In this document: in pieces, positions 21,976 through 30,327 of the stretch
Layout of the letters: each line of letters begins with the position of its first letter
How positions within the stretch are numbered: the stretch's first letter is position 1
Assembly: GCF_002343915.1 (NCBI RefSeq)
Contig: NZ_NETK01000002.1
Location: forward strand, 62,001-126,000
DNA: 64,000 bases
Reading direction: 5' to 3'
DNA from: Nannocystis exedens
GTDB taxonomy: Bacteria > Myxococcota_A > Polyangia > Nannocystales > Nannocystaceae
Translations under genes and position numbers: made by a program
Notes under the pieces: model-generated
Seen by the model: the letters and a program-made list of their open reading frames with translations, nothing else
Told to the model about the DNA's origin: nothing
Database searches by the model: none

Positions 21976-24627
21976 GTGAGCGCCGGCGACGTGGAGGACA
22001 CGGTCCCGGGGGACAAGGCCCCTGCTTCGCCGCGCGCGTCGCCCGAGCCCGTCGAGGTCCCGCAGAGCATCGGTCGCTACCGCGTGCTGTCGCAGCTCGG
22101 GGTCGGCGGGATGGGGGTGGTGTACGCGGCCTACGACAACGACCTCGATCGCAAGGTGGCGATCAAGCTGGTGCTGCCCGACAGCGAGGGCCACGGCCGC
22201 GAGGCGGCGCTGCTGCGCGAGGCGCAGGCGCTGGCCAAGGTCGAGCACCCGCACGTGGTGCGCGTGTACGAGGTGGGCAACTACCGCGGCCAGGTCTACC
22301 TCGTGATGGAGTTCCTCAGCGGCGCGACGCTGCGGAGCTGGATGCGCGCCGAGCCGCGGCCGTGGCGCCAGCGGCTGGCGGTGCTGATCCAGGCCGGCCG
22401 CGGCCTGCAGGCGGCCCACGACGCCGGCGTGGTGCACCACGACTTCAAGCCCGACAACGTGGTGGTCGACGGCTCGGGGCTGGCGCGCGTGGTCGACTTC
22501 GGGCTGGCGCAGGCCGACATCGGCGAGGACGACCACGCGGTGCTCGGCACGCCCCGCTACATGCCGCCCGAGCAGTGGCGCGGCGAGCCGGCGGGGCCGC
22601 GGGCGGACCAGTTCAGCTTCGCAGTGACGCTCTACGAGGCGCTGTACGGCCGGCGGCCGTTCGCCGGGGCGACCGCGATCCTGCTGCGCGAGGCGATCGA
22701 GCTCGGGGTGGTGCCGCCGCCGCCGTCCGACTCGAAGGTGCCGCGGCGGTTCTTTCGCATCCTCGAGCGGGCGCTGTCGCCGTCGCCGGAGGCGCGCTGG
22801 CCGAGCATGGCCGACATGCTCGCGGCGCTCGAGCACGATCCGTGGGCGGTGCCGCTGCGCGTGCTCGCGGTCAGCGTGGCCCTGGTGGTCGTCGGCGTCG
22901 CCGGCTACGCGACCGCGACCGTGCGCGCGACCGACTCGCCGCGCTGCGAGGCCGCGGGCGAGCGGCTCGACGCGGTGTGGGGCGAGCCGCGGCGCGCCGA
23001 GGTGCGCCGGGCCTTCAAGGCCACCGGCCTGGGGTTCGCGCGCGACGTCGGCGACCGCGTGATCGCGCGGCTCGACGACTACGCCGAGGCCTGGCGCGAC
23101 CAGCGGAAGGCGGTGTGCGAGGAGCACGCGGCGGGGCTGCAGACCGATCGCCTGACCGACCTGCGCAACGCCTGCCTCGACCAGCGGCTGGCCCACCTGT
23201 CGGCGCTGACGCAGGTGTTCACCGCGCCCGATCTGTCGGTCGTCGAGAACGCGGTCCAGGCGACCGCCGCGCTGCCCGGGCTGGCCGCGTGCGCCGACGC
23301 CAACGCGCTGCTGGCGGTGGTCCTGCCCGACGATCCGACGGTGGTGCGCGAGATCGAGGCGCTGCGGGCCCAGCTGGCCCGCGCCGACGTGCTCGAGCAG
23401 ACCGGGCGCTACGAGGAGGGCCTGCGGATCGCGGCCGACGTGCGCAAGGAGGCGGCGCGGCTCGGCTACGCGCCGCTCGCGGCCGAGGCGGCGCTCAGCG
23501 ACGGGCGGCTCCGGATGGCGGCCACCCCGGGCGCCGAGGCCGAGGCGGCCCTGGCCGAGGCGGTGCGGCTCGGGATCGCCAACGATCAGTACGCGGTCGC
23601 GGCCGAGGCGGCGGTGATCCACATGTACGTCGTCGGCAGCGACGAGAGCCGGCGCAGCGAGGGGCTGGCGTCGGTGATGTACGCCGAGGCGCTGGTCACC
23701 CGCGCCCGCGGCGACGCCCGGCTGGTCGCGCTGCTGCACAACAACATCGGCACGCTCCTCGACGACCGCGAGGGCAGCGTCGAGCAGGCGCGGGCCCACT
23801 ACGAGCAGGCCATCGAGGCGCTGCGCGTGCGCGGCGAGGCCGACCCGCTGGCGGCGATCGTCCACCACAACCTCGGGATCATGTACGTCAACCACGGGCG
23901 GCTCGACGAGGCCCGGGCGCAGTTCGAGCGCGCGCTCGAGCTGTTCGCCACCGTGTTCGGCGCCGACCACCCGCTGGGCGCTCATCCGCGGGTCGGCTTC
24001 GGCGACGTGGCGATCCGCCGTGGCGCCTACGCCGAGGCCATCCCGAGCTACCGCGAGGCCATCGCGCTGATGGAGCCGTCGCTCGGCGCGGAGCACCAGT
24101 TCTTGCTCGATCCGCTGGCCGGCCTCGGCGTCGCCTACGTGCGCGTCGGCATGCACGCCGAGGCCCAGCCGTACCTCACCCGGGCGCTGGCGATCGCCGA
24201 GCGCGACGGGCTCCGGCGCGAGCCGGTCGGCGACGCGCTGGTCGGCCTCGCCGACATCGCCGCGGCCGCCGGCCGCACCGCCGAGGCGCGCGACTACTAC
24301 GGCCGCGCCGCCGAGCTGTACGAGGGCTCGCTCGAGAGCGACCCGGCCAAGGCCTCGCGCGCGGCGCTCAAGGCCGGCGAGCTGTCGGCCGCGCTCGGCG
24401 AGCGCGACGAGGCGATCCGCTGGTTCGAGCGGGTGCGGGTCAGCCAGCGCGGCTCGGAGCTCGAGCGGGGACAGGCCTCGTTGGCGCTGGCGACGCTGCT
24501 GGCGAGCCGCGCGGCCGAGCGGGCCCGCGTGTGCGCGCTGCTGGCGAGCGGGCGCTCGGCGGTGCCGGAGGGCGACGCGCGGCGGGCCGACACCGAGGCG
24601 CTGTTCGCCGCCTGCGAGCGGCACTGA
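21976..24627 (+). CDS. Transmembrane Ser/Thr protein kinase, paralogue of the upstream kinase
   Basis: 883 residues starting GTG 21976. Kinase domain ~30-280: LGVGGMGVV loop, VAIK lysine, catalytic loop HHDFKPDNVVV where the usual HRD arginine is His (~154), DFG (~174), PPEQW. A membrane helix (~295-315) and TPR-like repeats follow. It aligns with the upstream kinase over its whole length (QTDRLTDLRNAC, VVENAVQATAALPGLAACAD), so the pair arose by duplication. Loss of the HRD Arg marks it as a non-RD kinase, whose activation usually does not depend on activation-loop phosphorylation. Confidence 0.92.
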   Translation: MSAGDVEDTVPGDKAPASPRASPEPVEVPQSIGRYRVLSQLGVGGMGVVYAAYDNDLDRKVAIKLVLPDSEGHGREAALLREAQALAKVEHPHVVRVYEVGNYRGQVYLVMEFLSGATLRSWMRAEPRPWRQRLAVLIQAGRGLQAAHDAGVVHHDFKPDNVVVDGSGLARVVDFGLAQADIGEDDHAVLGTPRYMPPEQWRGEPAGPRADQFSFAVTLYEALYGRRPFAGATAILLREAIELGVVPPPPSDSKVPRRFFRILERALSPSPEARWPSMADMLAALEHDPWAVPLRVLAVSVALVVVGVAGYATATVRATDSPRCEAAGERLDAVWGEPRRAEVRRAFKATGLGFARDVGDRVIARLDDYAEAWRDQRKAVCEEHAAGLQTDRLTDLRNACLDQRLAHLSALTQVFTAPDLSVVENAVQATAALPGLAACADANALLAVVLPDDPTVVREIEALRAQLARADVLEQTGRYEEGLRIAADVRKEAARLGYAPLAAEAALSDGRLRMAATPGAEAEAALAEAVRLGIANDQYAVAAEAAVIHMYVVGSDESRRSEGLASVMYAEALVTRARGDARLVALLHNNIGTLLDDREGSVEQARAHYEQAIEALRVRGEADPLAAIVHHNLGIMYVNHGRLDEARAQFERALELFATVFGADHPLGAHPRVGFGDVAIRRGAYAEAIPSYREAIALMEPSLGAEHQFLLDPLAGLGVAYVRVGMHAEAQPYLTRALAIAERDGLRREPVGDALVGLADIAAAAGRTAEARDYYGRAAELYEGSLESDPAKASRAALKAGELSAALGERDEAIRWFERVRVSQRGSELERGQASLALATLLASRAAERARVCALLASGRSAVPEGDARRADTEALFAACERH

Positions 24628-24689
24628 GGGCGGGGGACGCGCGGGTCGTCGCGCGAATCGAGCTGCCCGAAAAAGCAGGTTCTCACAGG

Positions 24690-24707
24690 CATGTCCTTAC
24701 GGGCATG
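24690..24707. repeat. CATGTCC-TTAC-GGGCATG hairpin
   Basis: A member of the dispersed chromosomal hairpin family in the 137-bp gap between convergent genes. Two more imperfect CTGCCC/GCAGG and GAGCATGCC/ACATGCTC partners lie beside it. The position between convergent genes suits a bidirectional stop signal. Confidence 0.55.
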
Positions 24708-24764
24708 CTCGAAGCGACAGGCCCTATCGAGCATGCCGTTCGAAACATGCTCGTTCAGCCAGCC

Positions 24765-26063
24765 TCAGCCGGCGCTGCGGCGCAGGCGGGCGAGCTGGGA
24801 GCTGGCGTCGCGGGCGTAGCGGCCGGTCGGGGCCAGCTTCAGGTAGGTCTCGTAGGCGACCACGGCGCCGGCGTCGTCCTTGCCGTTCTGGCGCAGCACG
24901 CCGAGGGTGAGCCAGCAGTCGGCGAGGTTGGGGTCGACGGCGACGCACCGGTCGGCGGTGATCCGCGACTCGGTGATCTTGCCCTGCTCGAGCTGGACCT
25001 GGGCCGTCAGCAGCAGGACCTCGGGGTGGTCGGGCGCCTGCTGCGACAGCTCGGTGAGCGCCGCCGAGGCGACCTTGAGCTTGCCGTCCTTGTAGGCGTC
25101 CTTGGCCTTGGTGAGCCGCTCGGTGAACGCGGCGTCGGTCGGCGCGGGCGGCGGGGGCTTGGGCGCCTCGGCGAGCTTGGTCTCGGGCGGCGGCTCGGCC
25201 TTGACCTCGGGGGCCTTGGCCTCGGGCGGCGGCTCTTGCTTGGTGTCGGCGGCCGCCGGATCGGTCGGGGCTTCGTCGCCGCCGAACAGCGGGCCGCGCA
25301 TCGCGTAGAGGGCGATCGCGACGACCACCGCGGCGGCGGCTCCGATCAGCGGCCACGGCGGGGGCGGGGGCGGGGCCGGCGTGGCGAACAGGTCGTCGTC
25401 GCCGCCGCTGTCGCTCATCGGCTCGGCGGCGCCGAGGAACGCCTGCATGAATTCGTCGGCGGGCCGGGCCTGGAACGACGGCGGCGGCTCGCTCGGCGGC
25501 GCGGGGATCGGCGCGGAGGCGATCGGCTGCGGCGGCGGCGGCGGGGGCGGCAGCAGCGGCTGCGGCGGCGCGGCGTGCACCGACGAGAGCGCGGGCAACA
25601 CGTCGAGGTCGAGATCGCCGCCCAGCGGCGCGAACTCGCCGGGGCGCGCCGGCGCGGCGCCGAAGTCGGGCCGGCGCTCGGGCTCGGGCTGGGCGACCGT
25701 GCCGGCGCGCGGCTCGACGGACAGCGGCGGGATGCCGCCGCGCAGGGTCGTCGAGAACACGCTGTCGGTCGCCAGGCTGGCCGGCGGCGGCTCGCTGACG
25801 GGCGCCGCGGGGGCTGTCCCCTGGAACATGTGCGATAGGCCAGACGGGGGCGCAGGCTGCGAAAGCTGGCCGAAGTCGCCGAGCGGGCGCTCGCCCTCGC
25901 CGCGCGAGGAGGACAGGCTGGCGAACCCCGCGCTCGCGGACGAGACCGGCGCGGCGGCGGCCGCGGACTCGGGTCGCCGCGACGGATCCAACCATTCACC
26001 GCAGTATCGGCACTTGACGGCGACTTCCTGGATCTGCTCCCCACAGAACGGGCAAGGTTTCAC
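24765..26063 (-). CDS. Zinc-ribbon / Pro-rich / TM / TPR protein; host gene whose start was replaced by the element
   Basis: 432 residues from GTG 26063. The N-terminus is a zinc ribbon (KPCPFCGEQI, VKCRYCGEWLDP). A long Pro/Ala linker follows, then one membrane helix near 230 (WPLIGAAAAVVVAIALYA) and a TPR-like C-terminus (AYKDGKLKVASAALTEL, DCWLTLGVL). This is a cytoplasm-facing sensor or adaptor layout. Codons 2 onward overlap the 23-bp att repeat. In the intact chromosome the first codon was the ATG now at 56914; the element supplies GTG at the same codon, with GAGG 11 bp upstream. TTG 26081 is an alternative start. Confidence 0.85.
   Translation of the reverse strand: MKPCPFCGEQIQEVAVKCRYCGEWLDPSRRPESAAAAAPVSSASAGFASLSSSRGEGERPLGDFGQLSQPAPPSGLSHMFQGTAPAAPVSEPPPASLATDSVFSTTLRGGIPPLSVEPRAGTVAQPEPERRPDFGAAPARPGEFAPLGGDLDLDVLPALSSVHAAPPQPLLPPPPPPPQPIASAPIPAPPSEPPPSFQARPADEFMQAFLGAAEPMSDSGGDDDLFATPAPPPPPPWPLIGAAAAVVVAIALYAMRGPLFGGDEAPTDPAAADTKQEPPPEAKAPEVKAEPPPETKLAEAPKPPPPAPTDAAFTERLTKAKDAYKDGKLKVASAALTELSQQAPDHPEVLLLTAQVQLEQGKITESRITADRCVAVDPNLADCWLTLGVLRQNGKDDAGAVVAYETYLKLAPTGRYARDASSQLARLRRSAG
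26040..26062. repeat. Left attachment-site repeat (attL core)
   Basis: A 23-bp sequence, beginning CCCACAGAACGGG and ending AAGGTTTCA, matches 56891-56913 exactly in the same orientation. The outer flanks differ. The repeat covers the codons for Lys-Pro-Cys-Pro-Phe-Cys-Gly of the zinc-ribbon gene, showing that the integrase uses a protein-coding 5' end, not a tRNA gene. Confidence 0.92.
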
Positions 26064-26310
26064 CTTGCGGAGATACCTCAAACCTCATCCCTGGCCAAGT
26101 AGGCCACCTCCAGACCTCTTTCGGCCCTCCGCGCCTTGCGCCGGCCATGCACCAGGATTTCTGCCGTGCGGTCGTGATGGCCGCTCGGGAGCAGGCCGCC
26201 AGCCTGGAGCTGCGGGCTCTGCCGCCGGAGATCTGCTTCGCCGTCGGCTATGCCGCCAACGAACGGCCACTGGCATGTGAGTTCACCACCGTTCGGGGGG
26301 AGGGGGAGCA

Positions 26311-26865
26311 ATGAGCCGCCCCATTTCCCCCCTCCGAACTGCCCGTCTCGAACAGTGGGAGCGCCTGAGAGAGTGGGCTGCTGCGCTGGAGGCTTCGAGC
26401 GCTGGCCAGGGATGGCGACACGCTGACGGGTTCTTCCGAGCGCTGGTCGCCAGCACGACTGCCGCGGGGCCCCAGCTTCGCTCGCTCGCCGCCTCATTGT
26501 GGTCGCTGACTTGCTACCTCGGGGCCCGACACGGGTTCATCGACTGCCCGCCGCTCCAGGGATGCGGCCTCTGCTCCGCATGCTGCCGAAATCGCGCGAA
26601 GGTCGCTGCGGCCGACCTCGATCGCCAGCCGGGTGGGGCGCGTGACACGGCCCGACGCCTGCGCCGCGAACCCCTGATCAGCTCCTGGGAGCTTTGCGAG
26701 TCCTGCCAGGGCGACCGTCAGTGCCCTGGGCCGTGCCTGCTCGAGGAAACCCAAGAGACGCATCAGGTGTGGCGCTGCCAGACCTGCCTGCTTCGCCACA
26801 CCCGCCCGAGGCCGAACGCAACGGTTGCTCGCGAGTCGGAGGGAGGTGCGAGCGATGCAAGCTAG
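26311..26865 (+). CDS. Cys-rich protein of unknown function (first rightward element gene)
   Basis: 184 residues, ATG 26311, preceded by GGGGGAGCA. The N-terminal half is helical (LEQWERLREWAAALEAS). The C-terminal half has closely spaced cysteines: CPPLQGCGLCSACC, CESCQGDRQCPGPC and CQTC, suggesting a metal-binding site or cluster. The ending NATVARE is encoded across the first GCAACNGTTGC palindrome. It overlaps the next gene by 11 bp, so the two are translationally coupled. No family is recognised. Confidence 0.7.
   Translation: MSRPISPLRTARLEQWERLREWAAALEASSAGQGWRHADGFFRALVASTTAAGPQLRSLAASLWSLTCYLGARHGFIDCPPLQGCGLCSACCRNRAKVAAADLDRQPGGARDTARRLRREPLISSWELCESCQGDRQCPGPCLLEETQETHQVWRCQTCLLRHTRPRPNATVARESEGGASDAS
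26818..26828. promoter_or_regulatory. GCAACNGTTGC palindrome, site 1
   Basis: Exact copy (N=G), 26 bp before the ATG of the gene at 26855, within the end of the previous gene. Confidence 0.75.
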
Positions 26866-27610
26866 TGATGCCGTCCTCTTCCAGAGCGCGCGCACGGCCG
26901 CGATGTTCGCGAGCGCCGCAGAGGCGCTGCTCAAATTCAGCCCCCGAGTCGCGCATTCCGAACGTCGCGGCCCGCTCGGGCCGGTGCGCATGCTCGTACG
27001 CCTCGGCCTTGGCCGTAAGGGTCCGCAGGATCCTGTCCACGCGCTGGAGGTCTACCGCGCCGCGACAGACGTTTTCGGCGAGTGCCCCACCTGCTGCGCC
27101 TGGCCCGGGGCCGACCATGGCGCACCTGGTGATGGTCGCGTTCCCCGTTGTGCACGCGGCCTGTTTCTGGGCCCGTGGTGCGGCGTCGAGCTGGCAGCGG
27201 TCGCGCAGGCGCAGCTTGCGTTCGGTGATGTCGCGGACCTTGCGGTTGCAGAGAAGCTGACGAGCTCGCGACTGCTCTCCCATGTTGAGAGCCTGCAGAG
27301 GTTCGCGGCGCTGCCGCGGACCAGGTTCGATTTCGTCGTGCGCCCTGGCCCGGATTTCCTCTCGGCGCACCCGCTAGCGCTCTGCCCCAGGTGCGCAGGT
27401 GCGCCATGGCGCGTGACGGCGGACCGATTGACGTGTGCCTTGTGCAATGGGTTTCCGGTCGATGACCCGGACCTCGCTGTGCGGCTTCTCGACGAGGTCG
27501 AGCCCGACATGCTCGCGCTCGCGGGCAACGGTTGCGAGGTTCGCTTTCGTGACCGCGTACCCCAACCGCAGTTGGCCCAACCGCAGTTGGACGAAGGGGA
27601 GCTCGCATAA
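26855..27610 (+). CDS. Protein with two Cys-x2-Cys pairs, unknown function
   Basis: 251 residues from ATG 26855, set by GGAGG 13 bp upstream. The first ~90 residues are helical and basic; ECPTCCAW and further on LCPRCAGAPW and CALCNGFP supply possible zinc ligands. The middle (AEKLTSSRLLSHVESLQRF, TRFDFVVRPGPDFL) looks globular. Its TAA overlaps the integrase ATG (TAATG), so integrase translation is probably coupled to it. It could be a zinc-binding integration or regulatory accessory protein (inference from position only). Confidence 0.65.
   Translation: MQASDAVLFQSARTAAMFASAAEALLKFSPRVAHSERRGPLGPVRMLVRLGLGRKGPQDPVHALEVYRAATDVFGECPTCCAWPGADHGAPGDGRVPRCARGLFLGPWCGVELAAVAQAQLAFGDVADLAVAEKLTSSRLLSHVESLQRFAALPRTRFDFVVRPGPDFLSAHPLALCPRCAGAPWRVTADRLTCALCNGFPVDDPDLAVRLLDEVEPDMLALAGNGCEVRFRDRVPQPQLAQPQLDEGELA
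27525..27535. promoter_or_regulatory. GCAACNGTTGC palindrome, site 2
   Basis: Exact copy (N=G), 75 bp before the integrase start, inside the upstream coding region. Confidence 0.75.
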
Positions 27611-28701
27611 TGCTTGCGCAGAATTTCCTCACTCCATCGCGTGCCAGCGAAGAGGGCGGCGTGTCTGCGAACGACTCCGTCTATCCTCTTCTCCCTTCAC
27701 CCCTCGACAGCCGCACCCTCGCGTGGTGCTGCCCTTCGGAGCCAACGCTCGGAGAGGCGTGGCTTGCCTACCTGCAAGAGTGCTGGAGGCGGGTCAAGCA
27801 CGGCGACTTGGCGTATGAGACGGTGCGCCGCTACGCGGATCTGCGCTCCCGCTTGGAGGAATTGGGCGCGCGTCCCATCCACGAGTTGCGGAGCAGCGAG
27901 GCCAACTCTTGGCACGCGCGTCTCAGTGAGACTGTCGGGGCGCGCACGCGTCGCCCCACTCGACGAACAGCCGATCTGTGCCGCGACCTGTTGAAACAGG
28001 TCTGCGACTTCGCCGAGCTACAGGACTGGCGCCCCCCCAAGAGCAATCCCGTCTCCGTCGTTCCGCGGAATGGGATGAAGCCGCGGGAGCTGCGCTTCGA
28101 GCTGGAGGAATGCCGTCGGATCCTGGCGGCGGTTGACGTAGTCGAGCGCCGCCGTCTGCGCCGCAAGTACCGCTCGCCGCTCCGACAGGGCGCGCGTACC
28201 TCGGCCACGCAGCTCATCCGGGTGATGTTCCTTTGGGGACGCCGGCCACGAGAGCTGAGGCTGCTCCGGTGGGAACAGCTCGTCGGTCTCGACGGCCCCA
28301 AGCCCATCGCCCGCCGGATCGCGGTCAAGCGGGGCATCCGCTCGATCGCTGTCCCCGAGCCGGTGGCGAACATCCTCCTGCAGCAACACGAGCAGGTCGG
28401 GGGACTCAGTCAGCTGGTGTTTCCGAGCGGCGTAGGTACGCCACTCACCACGCTCTGGCACACGTGGCACGAGGTGCTGACGATCGCTGAGGTGCCGGAG
28501 GTGCCCTTGTACGGGCTGCGCCACAACGTGGCCTCGCACCTCATCGAAGAGGGCTTCACGACTAAAGAAGCCGCCGTCGTTCTCGGCAACACGGAGGGGG
28601 TGGTCAGACGGCACTACGACCATGCCCTCGTCTCCCCGCTCGAAGTCGAGGTGCAGCGCAAGGCTGGCGAGGTCATGGCGCGGATCGGAGGGCTGGGATG
28701 A
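27610..28701 (+). CDS. Tyrosine-recombinase integrase
   Basis: 363 residues. The N-terminal ~160 residues are the SAM-like core-binding part (AWLAYLQECWRRVKHGDLAYETV). The catalytic domain shows the first Arg in GRRPRELRLLRW, then YGLRHNVASHL in place of the usual HxLRH box (the first His is Tyr), LGNTEGVV and the nucleophile Tyr in RRHYDHA. It is the likely enzyme that joined the 23-bp att cores, 1.5 kb from attL. It overlaps both neighbours by 1 and 4 bp within a coupled early operon. Confidence 0.9.
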   Translation: MLAQNFLTPSRASEEGGVSANDSVYPLLPSPLDSRTLAWCCPSEPTLGEAWLAYLQECWRRVKHGDLAYETVRRYADLRSRLEELGARPIHELRSSEANSWHARLSETVGARTRRPTRRTADLCRDLLKQVCDFAELQDWRPPKSNPVSVVPRNGMKPRELRFELEECRRILAAVDVVERRRLRRKYRSPLRQGARTSATQLIRVMFLWGRRPRELRLLRWEQLVGLDGPKPIARRIAVKRGIRSIAVPEPVANILLQQHEQVGGLSQLVFPSGVGTPLTTLWHTWHEVLTIAEVPEVPLYGLRHNVASHLIEEGFTTKEAAVVLGNTEGVVRRHYDHALVSPLEVEVQRKAGEVMARIGGLG

Positions 28702-29075
28702 GCCTTCCAACACTCGTCATCGCTGACCTCGAGGTCGCCCTCATCAACTCCCGTCGTCGTGTCGAGGAGTGCGAGCAGTCGCTCGAACGGGCGAGGGTCG
28801 ATCGAATGACCTGCGAGCTCGCGCTCGTCGAGCTGGCAGCGACCGAGCTGGAGCTGCAACAGTTGCATGAGATCGACGGCGCGCTGGGCTCGGCACTCGA
28901 GCGCATCCGTGCTGAGCGCCCTCAGCTCCGTCGGCGTCTTGAGCAGCTGGAGCTTGGCGTCCGAGCGAGAGAGGCAACGCTCCATGAGCTGAAGGCGCAG
29001 GTGTGGCAGCTCGGCAACACGCTCGAGACTCGACGTCCAAAAGTCCCGCCGCAGGAGGAGGGCCTCCATGGTTGA
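28698..29075 (+). CDS. Small coiled-coil protein
   Basis: 125 residues starting at ATG 28698, which overlaps the integrase stop (ATGA). Almost the whole length is a continuous coiled coil with heptads of Leu (LELQQLHEIDG, RLEQLELGVRAREATL). It has no cysteines or membrane segments. It overlaps the PP2C gene by 8 bp. A structural, scaffold or recombination-accessory role is possible, but nothing in the sequence decides. Confidence 0.65.
   Translation: MSLPTLVIADLEVALINSRRRVEECEQSLERARVDRMTCELALVELAATELELQQLHEIDGALGSALERIRAERPQLRRRLEQLELGVRAREATLHELKAQVWQLGNTLETRRPKVPPQEEGLHG
28856..28866. promoter_or_regulatory. GCAACNGTTGC palindrome, site 3
   Basis: Exact copy (N=A) inside the coiled-coil gene, 201 bp before the phosphatase start. 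Confidence 0.7.
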
Positions 29076-29991
29076 TCCCATGCTGTCCTCGGACCTGCGG
29101 CGCACCCCTCCGCGCGCGCCCCATGCTCCGCCGCCCTCGTCATGGGCACTGAACATGGAGCGTGCGTTTCTGGTCGGCTCCCTGGTCGACGCCGGTGAGC
29201 GACATCTGCGACGCCGACAAGGCGGCCAGGATCACGCGCTCGCGCTCCGTCTGCCGAGCGCGGTTGTGCTGGCCGTGGCCGACGGTGCTGGTGTCGTCGA
29301 CGGCGCAGTGAGCCGAACCGAGGTCGGGGCTGGGCTCGTCGTGGAGCTGGCTGCTCGGGCTGCGGCCGACGCCGCTGCTCGCGGAATGGGCCCCGGCGAT
29401 GCTCGGCATCACGTGGCCGGTATCCTGGTGCGACACCTGTTGCCGCTCTGGGTGATGCTTGGCGAGGGCGCTGCAGGTCTTCTCCACTGCACCCTCATGC
29501 TGGCCGTCAGCACGCCCAGTTGGACGTCCATCTGGAGCGTTGGTGACGGCGCGTGGGGTGCCACCGGAAGTCTCGCTCACGGCTTCGCCTCGCCGGCGAC
29601 GATCGCCACCGTGGCGTGCTACGGGGCTCAGTGGCACGCGCACGGCCGCGAGCGCAGGGCGCGACTGAGGACCAGCGTCGCACTCCTGTGCCGCCGCGGT
29701 GATCCCGATGAAGTCGCCGCCGGCCTCCAGCCGGTGCTCGAGGCTGAAGGCCCCACGCTACGACTCTACGTCGCGAGCGATGGCCTTGAGGATGAGCCCC
29801 GCCTCGACGCGTGGCTGCGCGTCGCGACCTGGCAAGGTGACGAGCTCGCCGCTTCGCTCGATCGTCCCGCTGGCTCTGATGACCTCGCCCTCGCCTGGGC
29901 CCACGAGCGCTGGCCTGGCAGCGCTGGCCTGGCAGCGGACGCGCAACCGTTGCCGACCGGCAACCTGCAGCCTCCGGAGGCGCGTCGGTGA
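29068..29991 (+). CDS. PP2C-type protein phosphatase
   Basis: 307 residues. PP2C-family metal and phosphate motifs appear in order: RRQGGQDHA (Arg/Asp box), VADGAG, TLMLAV, SVGDGAW, YVASDGLED and SDDLALAW. PP2C enzymes use two metal ions to remove phosphate from Ser/Thr. In a host rich in Ser/Thr kinases, an element-borne phosphatase could reverse host signalling or regulate element proteins (inference). It has no membrane segment, so it is cytoplasmic. It ends in a GTGA overlap with the start of an open frame at 29988. Confidence 0.85.
   Translation: MVDPMLSSDLRRTPPRAPHAPPPSSWALNMERAFLVGSLVDAGERHLRRRQGGQDHALALRLPSAVVLAVADGAGVVDGAVSRTEVGAGLVVELAARAAADAAARGMGPGDARHHVAGILVRHLLPLWVMLGEGAAGLLHCTLMLAVSTPSWTSIWSVGDGAWGATGSLAHGFASPATIATVACYGAQWHAHGRERRARLRTSVALLCRRGDPDEVAAGLQPVLEAEGPTLRLYVASDGLEDEPRLDAWLRVATWQGDELAASLDRPAGSDDLALAWAHERWPGSAGLAADAQPLPTGNLQPPEARR
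29943..29953. promoter_or_regulatory. GCAACNGTTGC palindrome, site 4
   Basis: Exact copy (N=C) near the 3' end of the phosphatase gene, 34 bp before the next possible start at 29988 and 176 bp before the winged-helix gene. Confidence 0.75.
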
Positions 29992-30129
29992 GCGGCTTGG
30001 GGAACGCCGCCCAGCCCGTGGGGGGCCGCTGGCGTGACGGCGGGGAGAGACCCGCTCCTTGGACTTCTTTCTACCGACCTCGCAAAGCAGGTCGTCGGCG
30101 CGAGGGAGCGCCGGGAGCGGTGATGCGTC

Positions 30130-30327
30130 GTGGACGATCTGACGTGGCGCCAGCGCTGCGCGCTCGTGAAACTTTATCGCCGGGAGTACTGGCCAATCGG
30201 CCGTCTCCTGCGGGGCCTCAAAGCGCGGGGCCTCATCGAGCAGGACGCGCCTGTCCGCCTCACGGAAACGGGCCGGACCCTCGCGCGTCTGATCCTAAAG
30301 AGTGCCGGCAGTGGGAGGTGTACCTGA
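30130..30327 (+). CDS. Small winged-helix DNA-binding protein
   Basis: 65 residues from GTG 30130 to TGA 30327. The sequence reads as one winged helix: CALVKLYRREYWPIGRLLRG, LKARGLIEQD, then wing VRLTETGRTLARLI. This is a standard small phage or plasmid regulator fold. A longer frame from 29988 runs across the same bases in another phase, but its translation there is low-complexity Arg/Pro/Gly, so I take this ORF as the real one. It overlaps the methyltransferase start. Confidence 0.65.
   Translation: MDDLTWRQRCALVKLYRREYWPIGRLLRGLKARGLIEQDAPVRLTETGRTLARLILKSAGSGRCT

Noticed and set aside
21963..25838. 1291-codon rightward frame overlapping the second kinase
   Set aside because: It is Arg/Gly/Ala-rich with no motif; the kinase frame has complete catalytic motifs over the same bases.
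25820..25860. TGTCCC...ACATGTGC inside the zinc-ribbon gene as another dispersed hairpin
   Set aside because: The two arms do not pair well; coding constraint explains the sequence.
27556..27592. Tandem CCAACCGCAGTTGG pair near the integrase start as operators
   Set aside because: It is an in-frame duplication of Gln-Pro-Gln-Leu codons at the end of a gene; the spacing differs from the element-wide palindrome.
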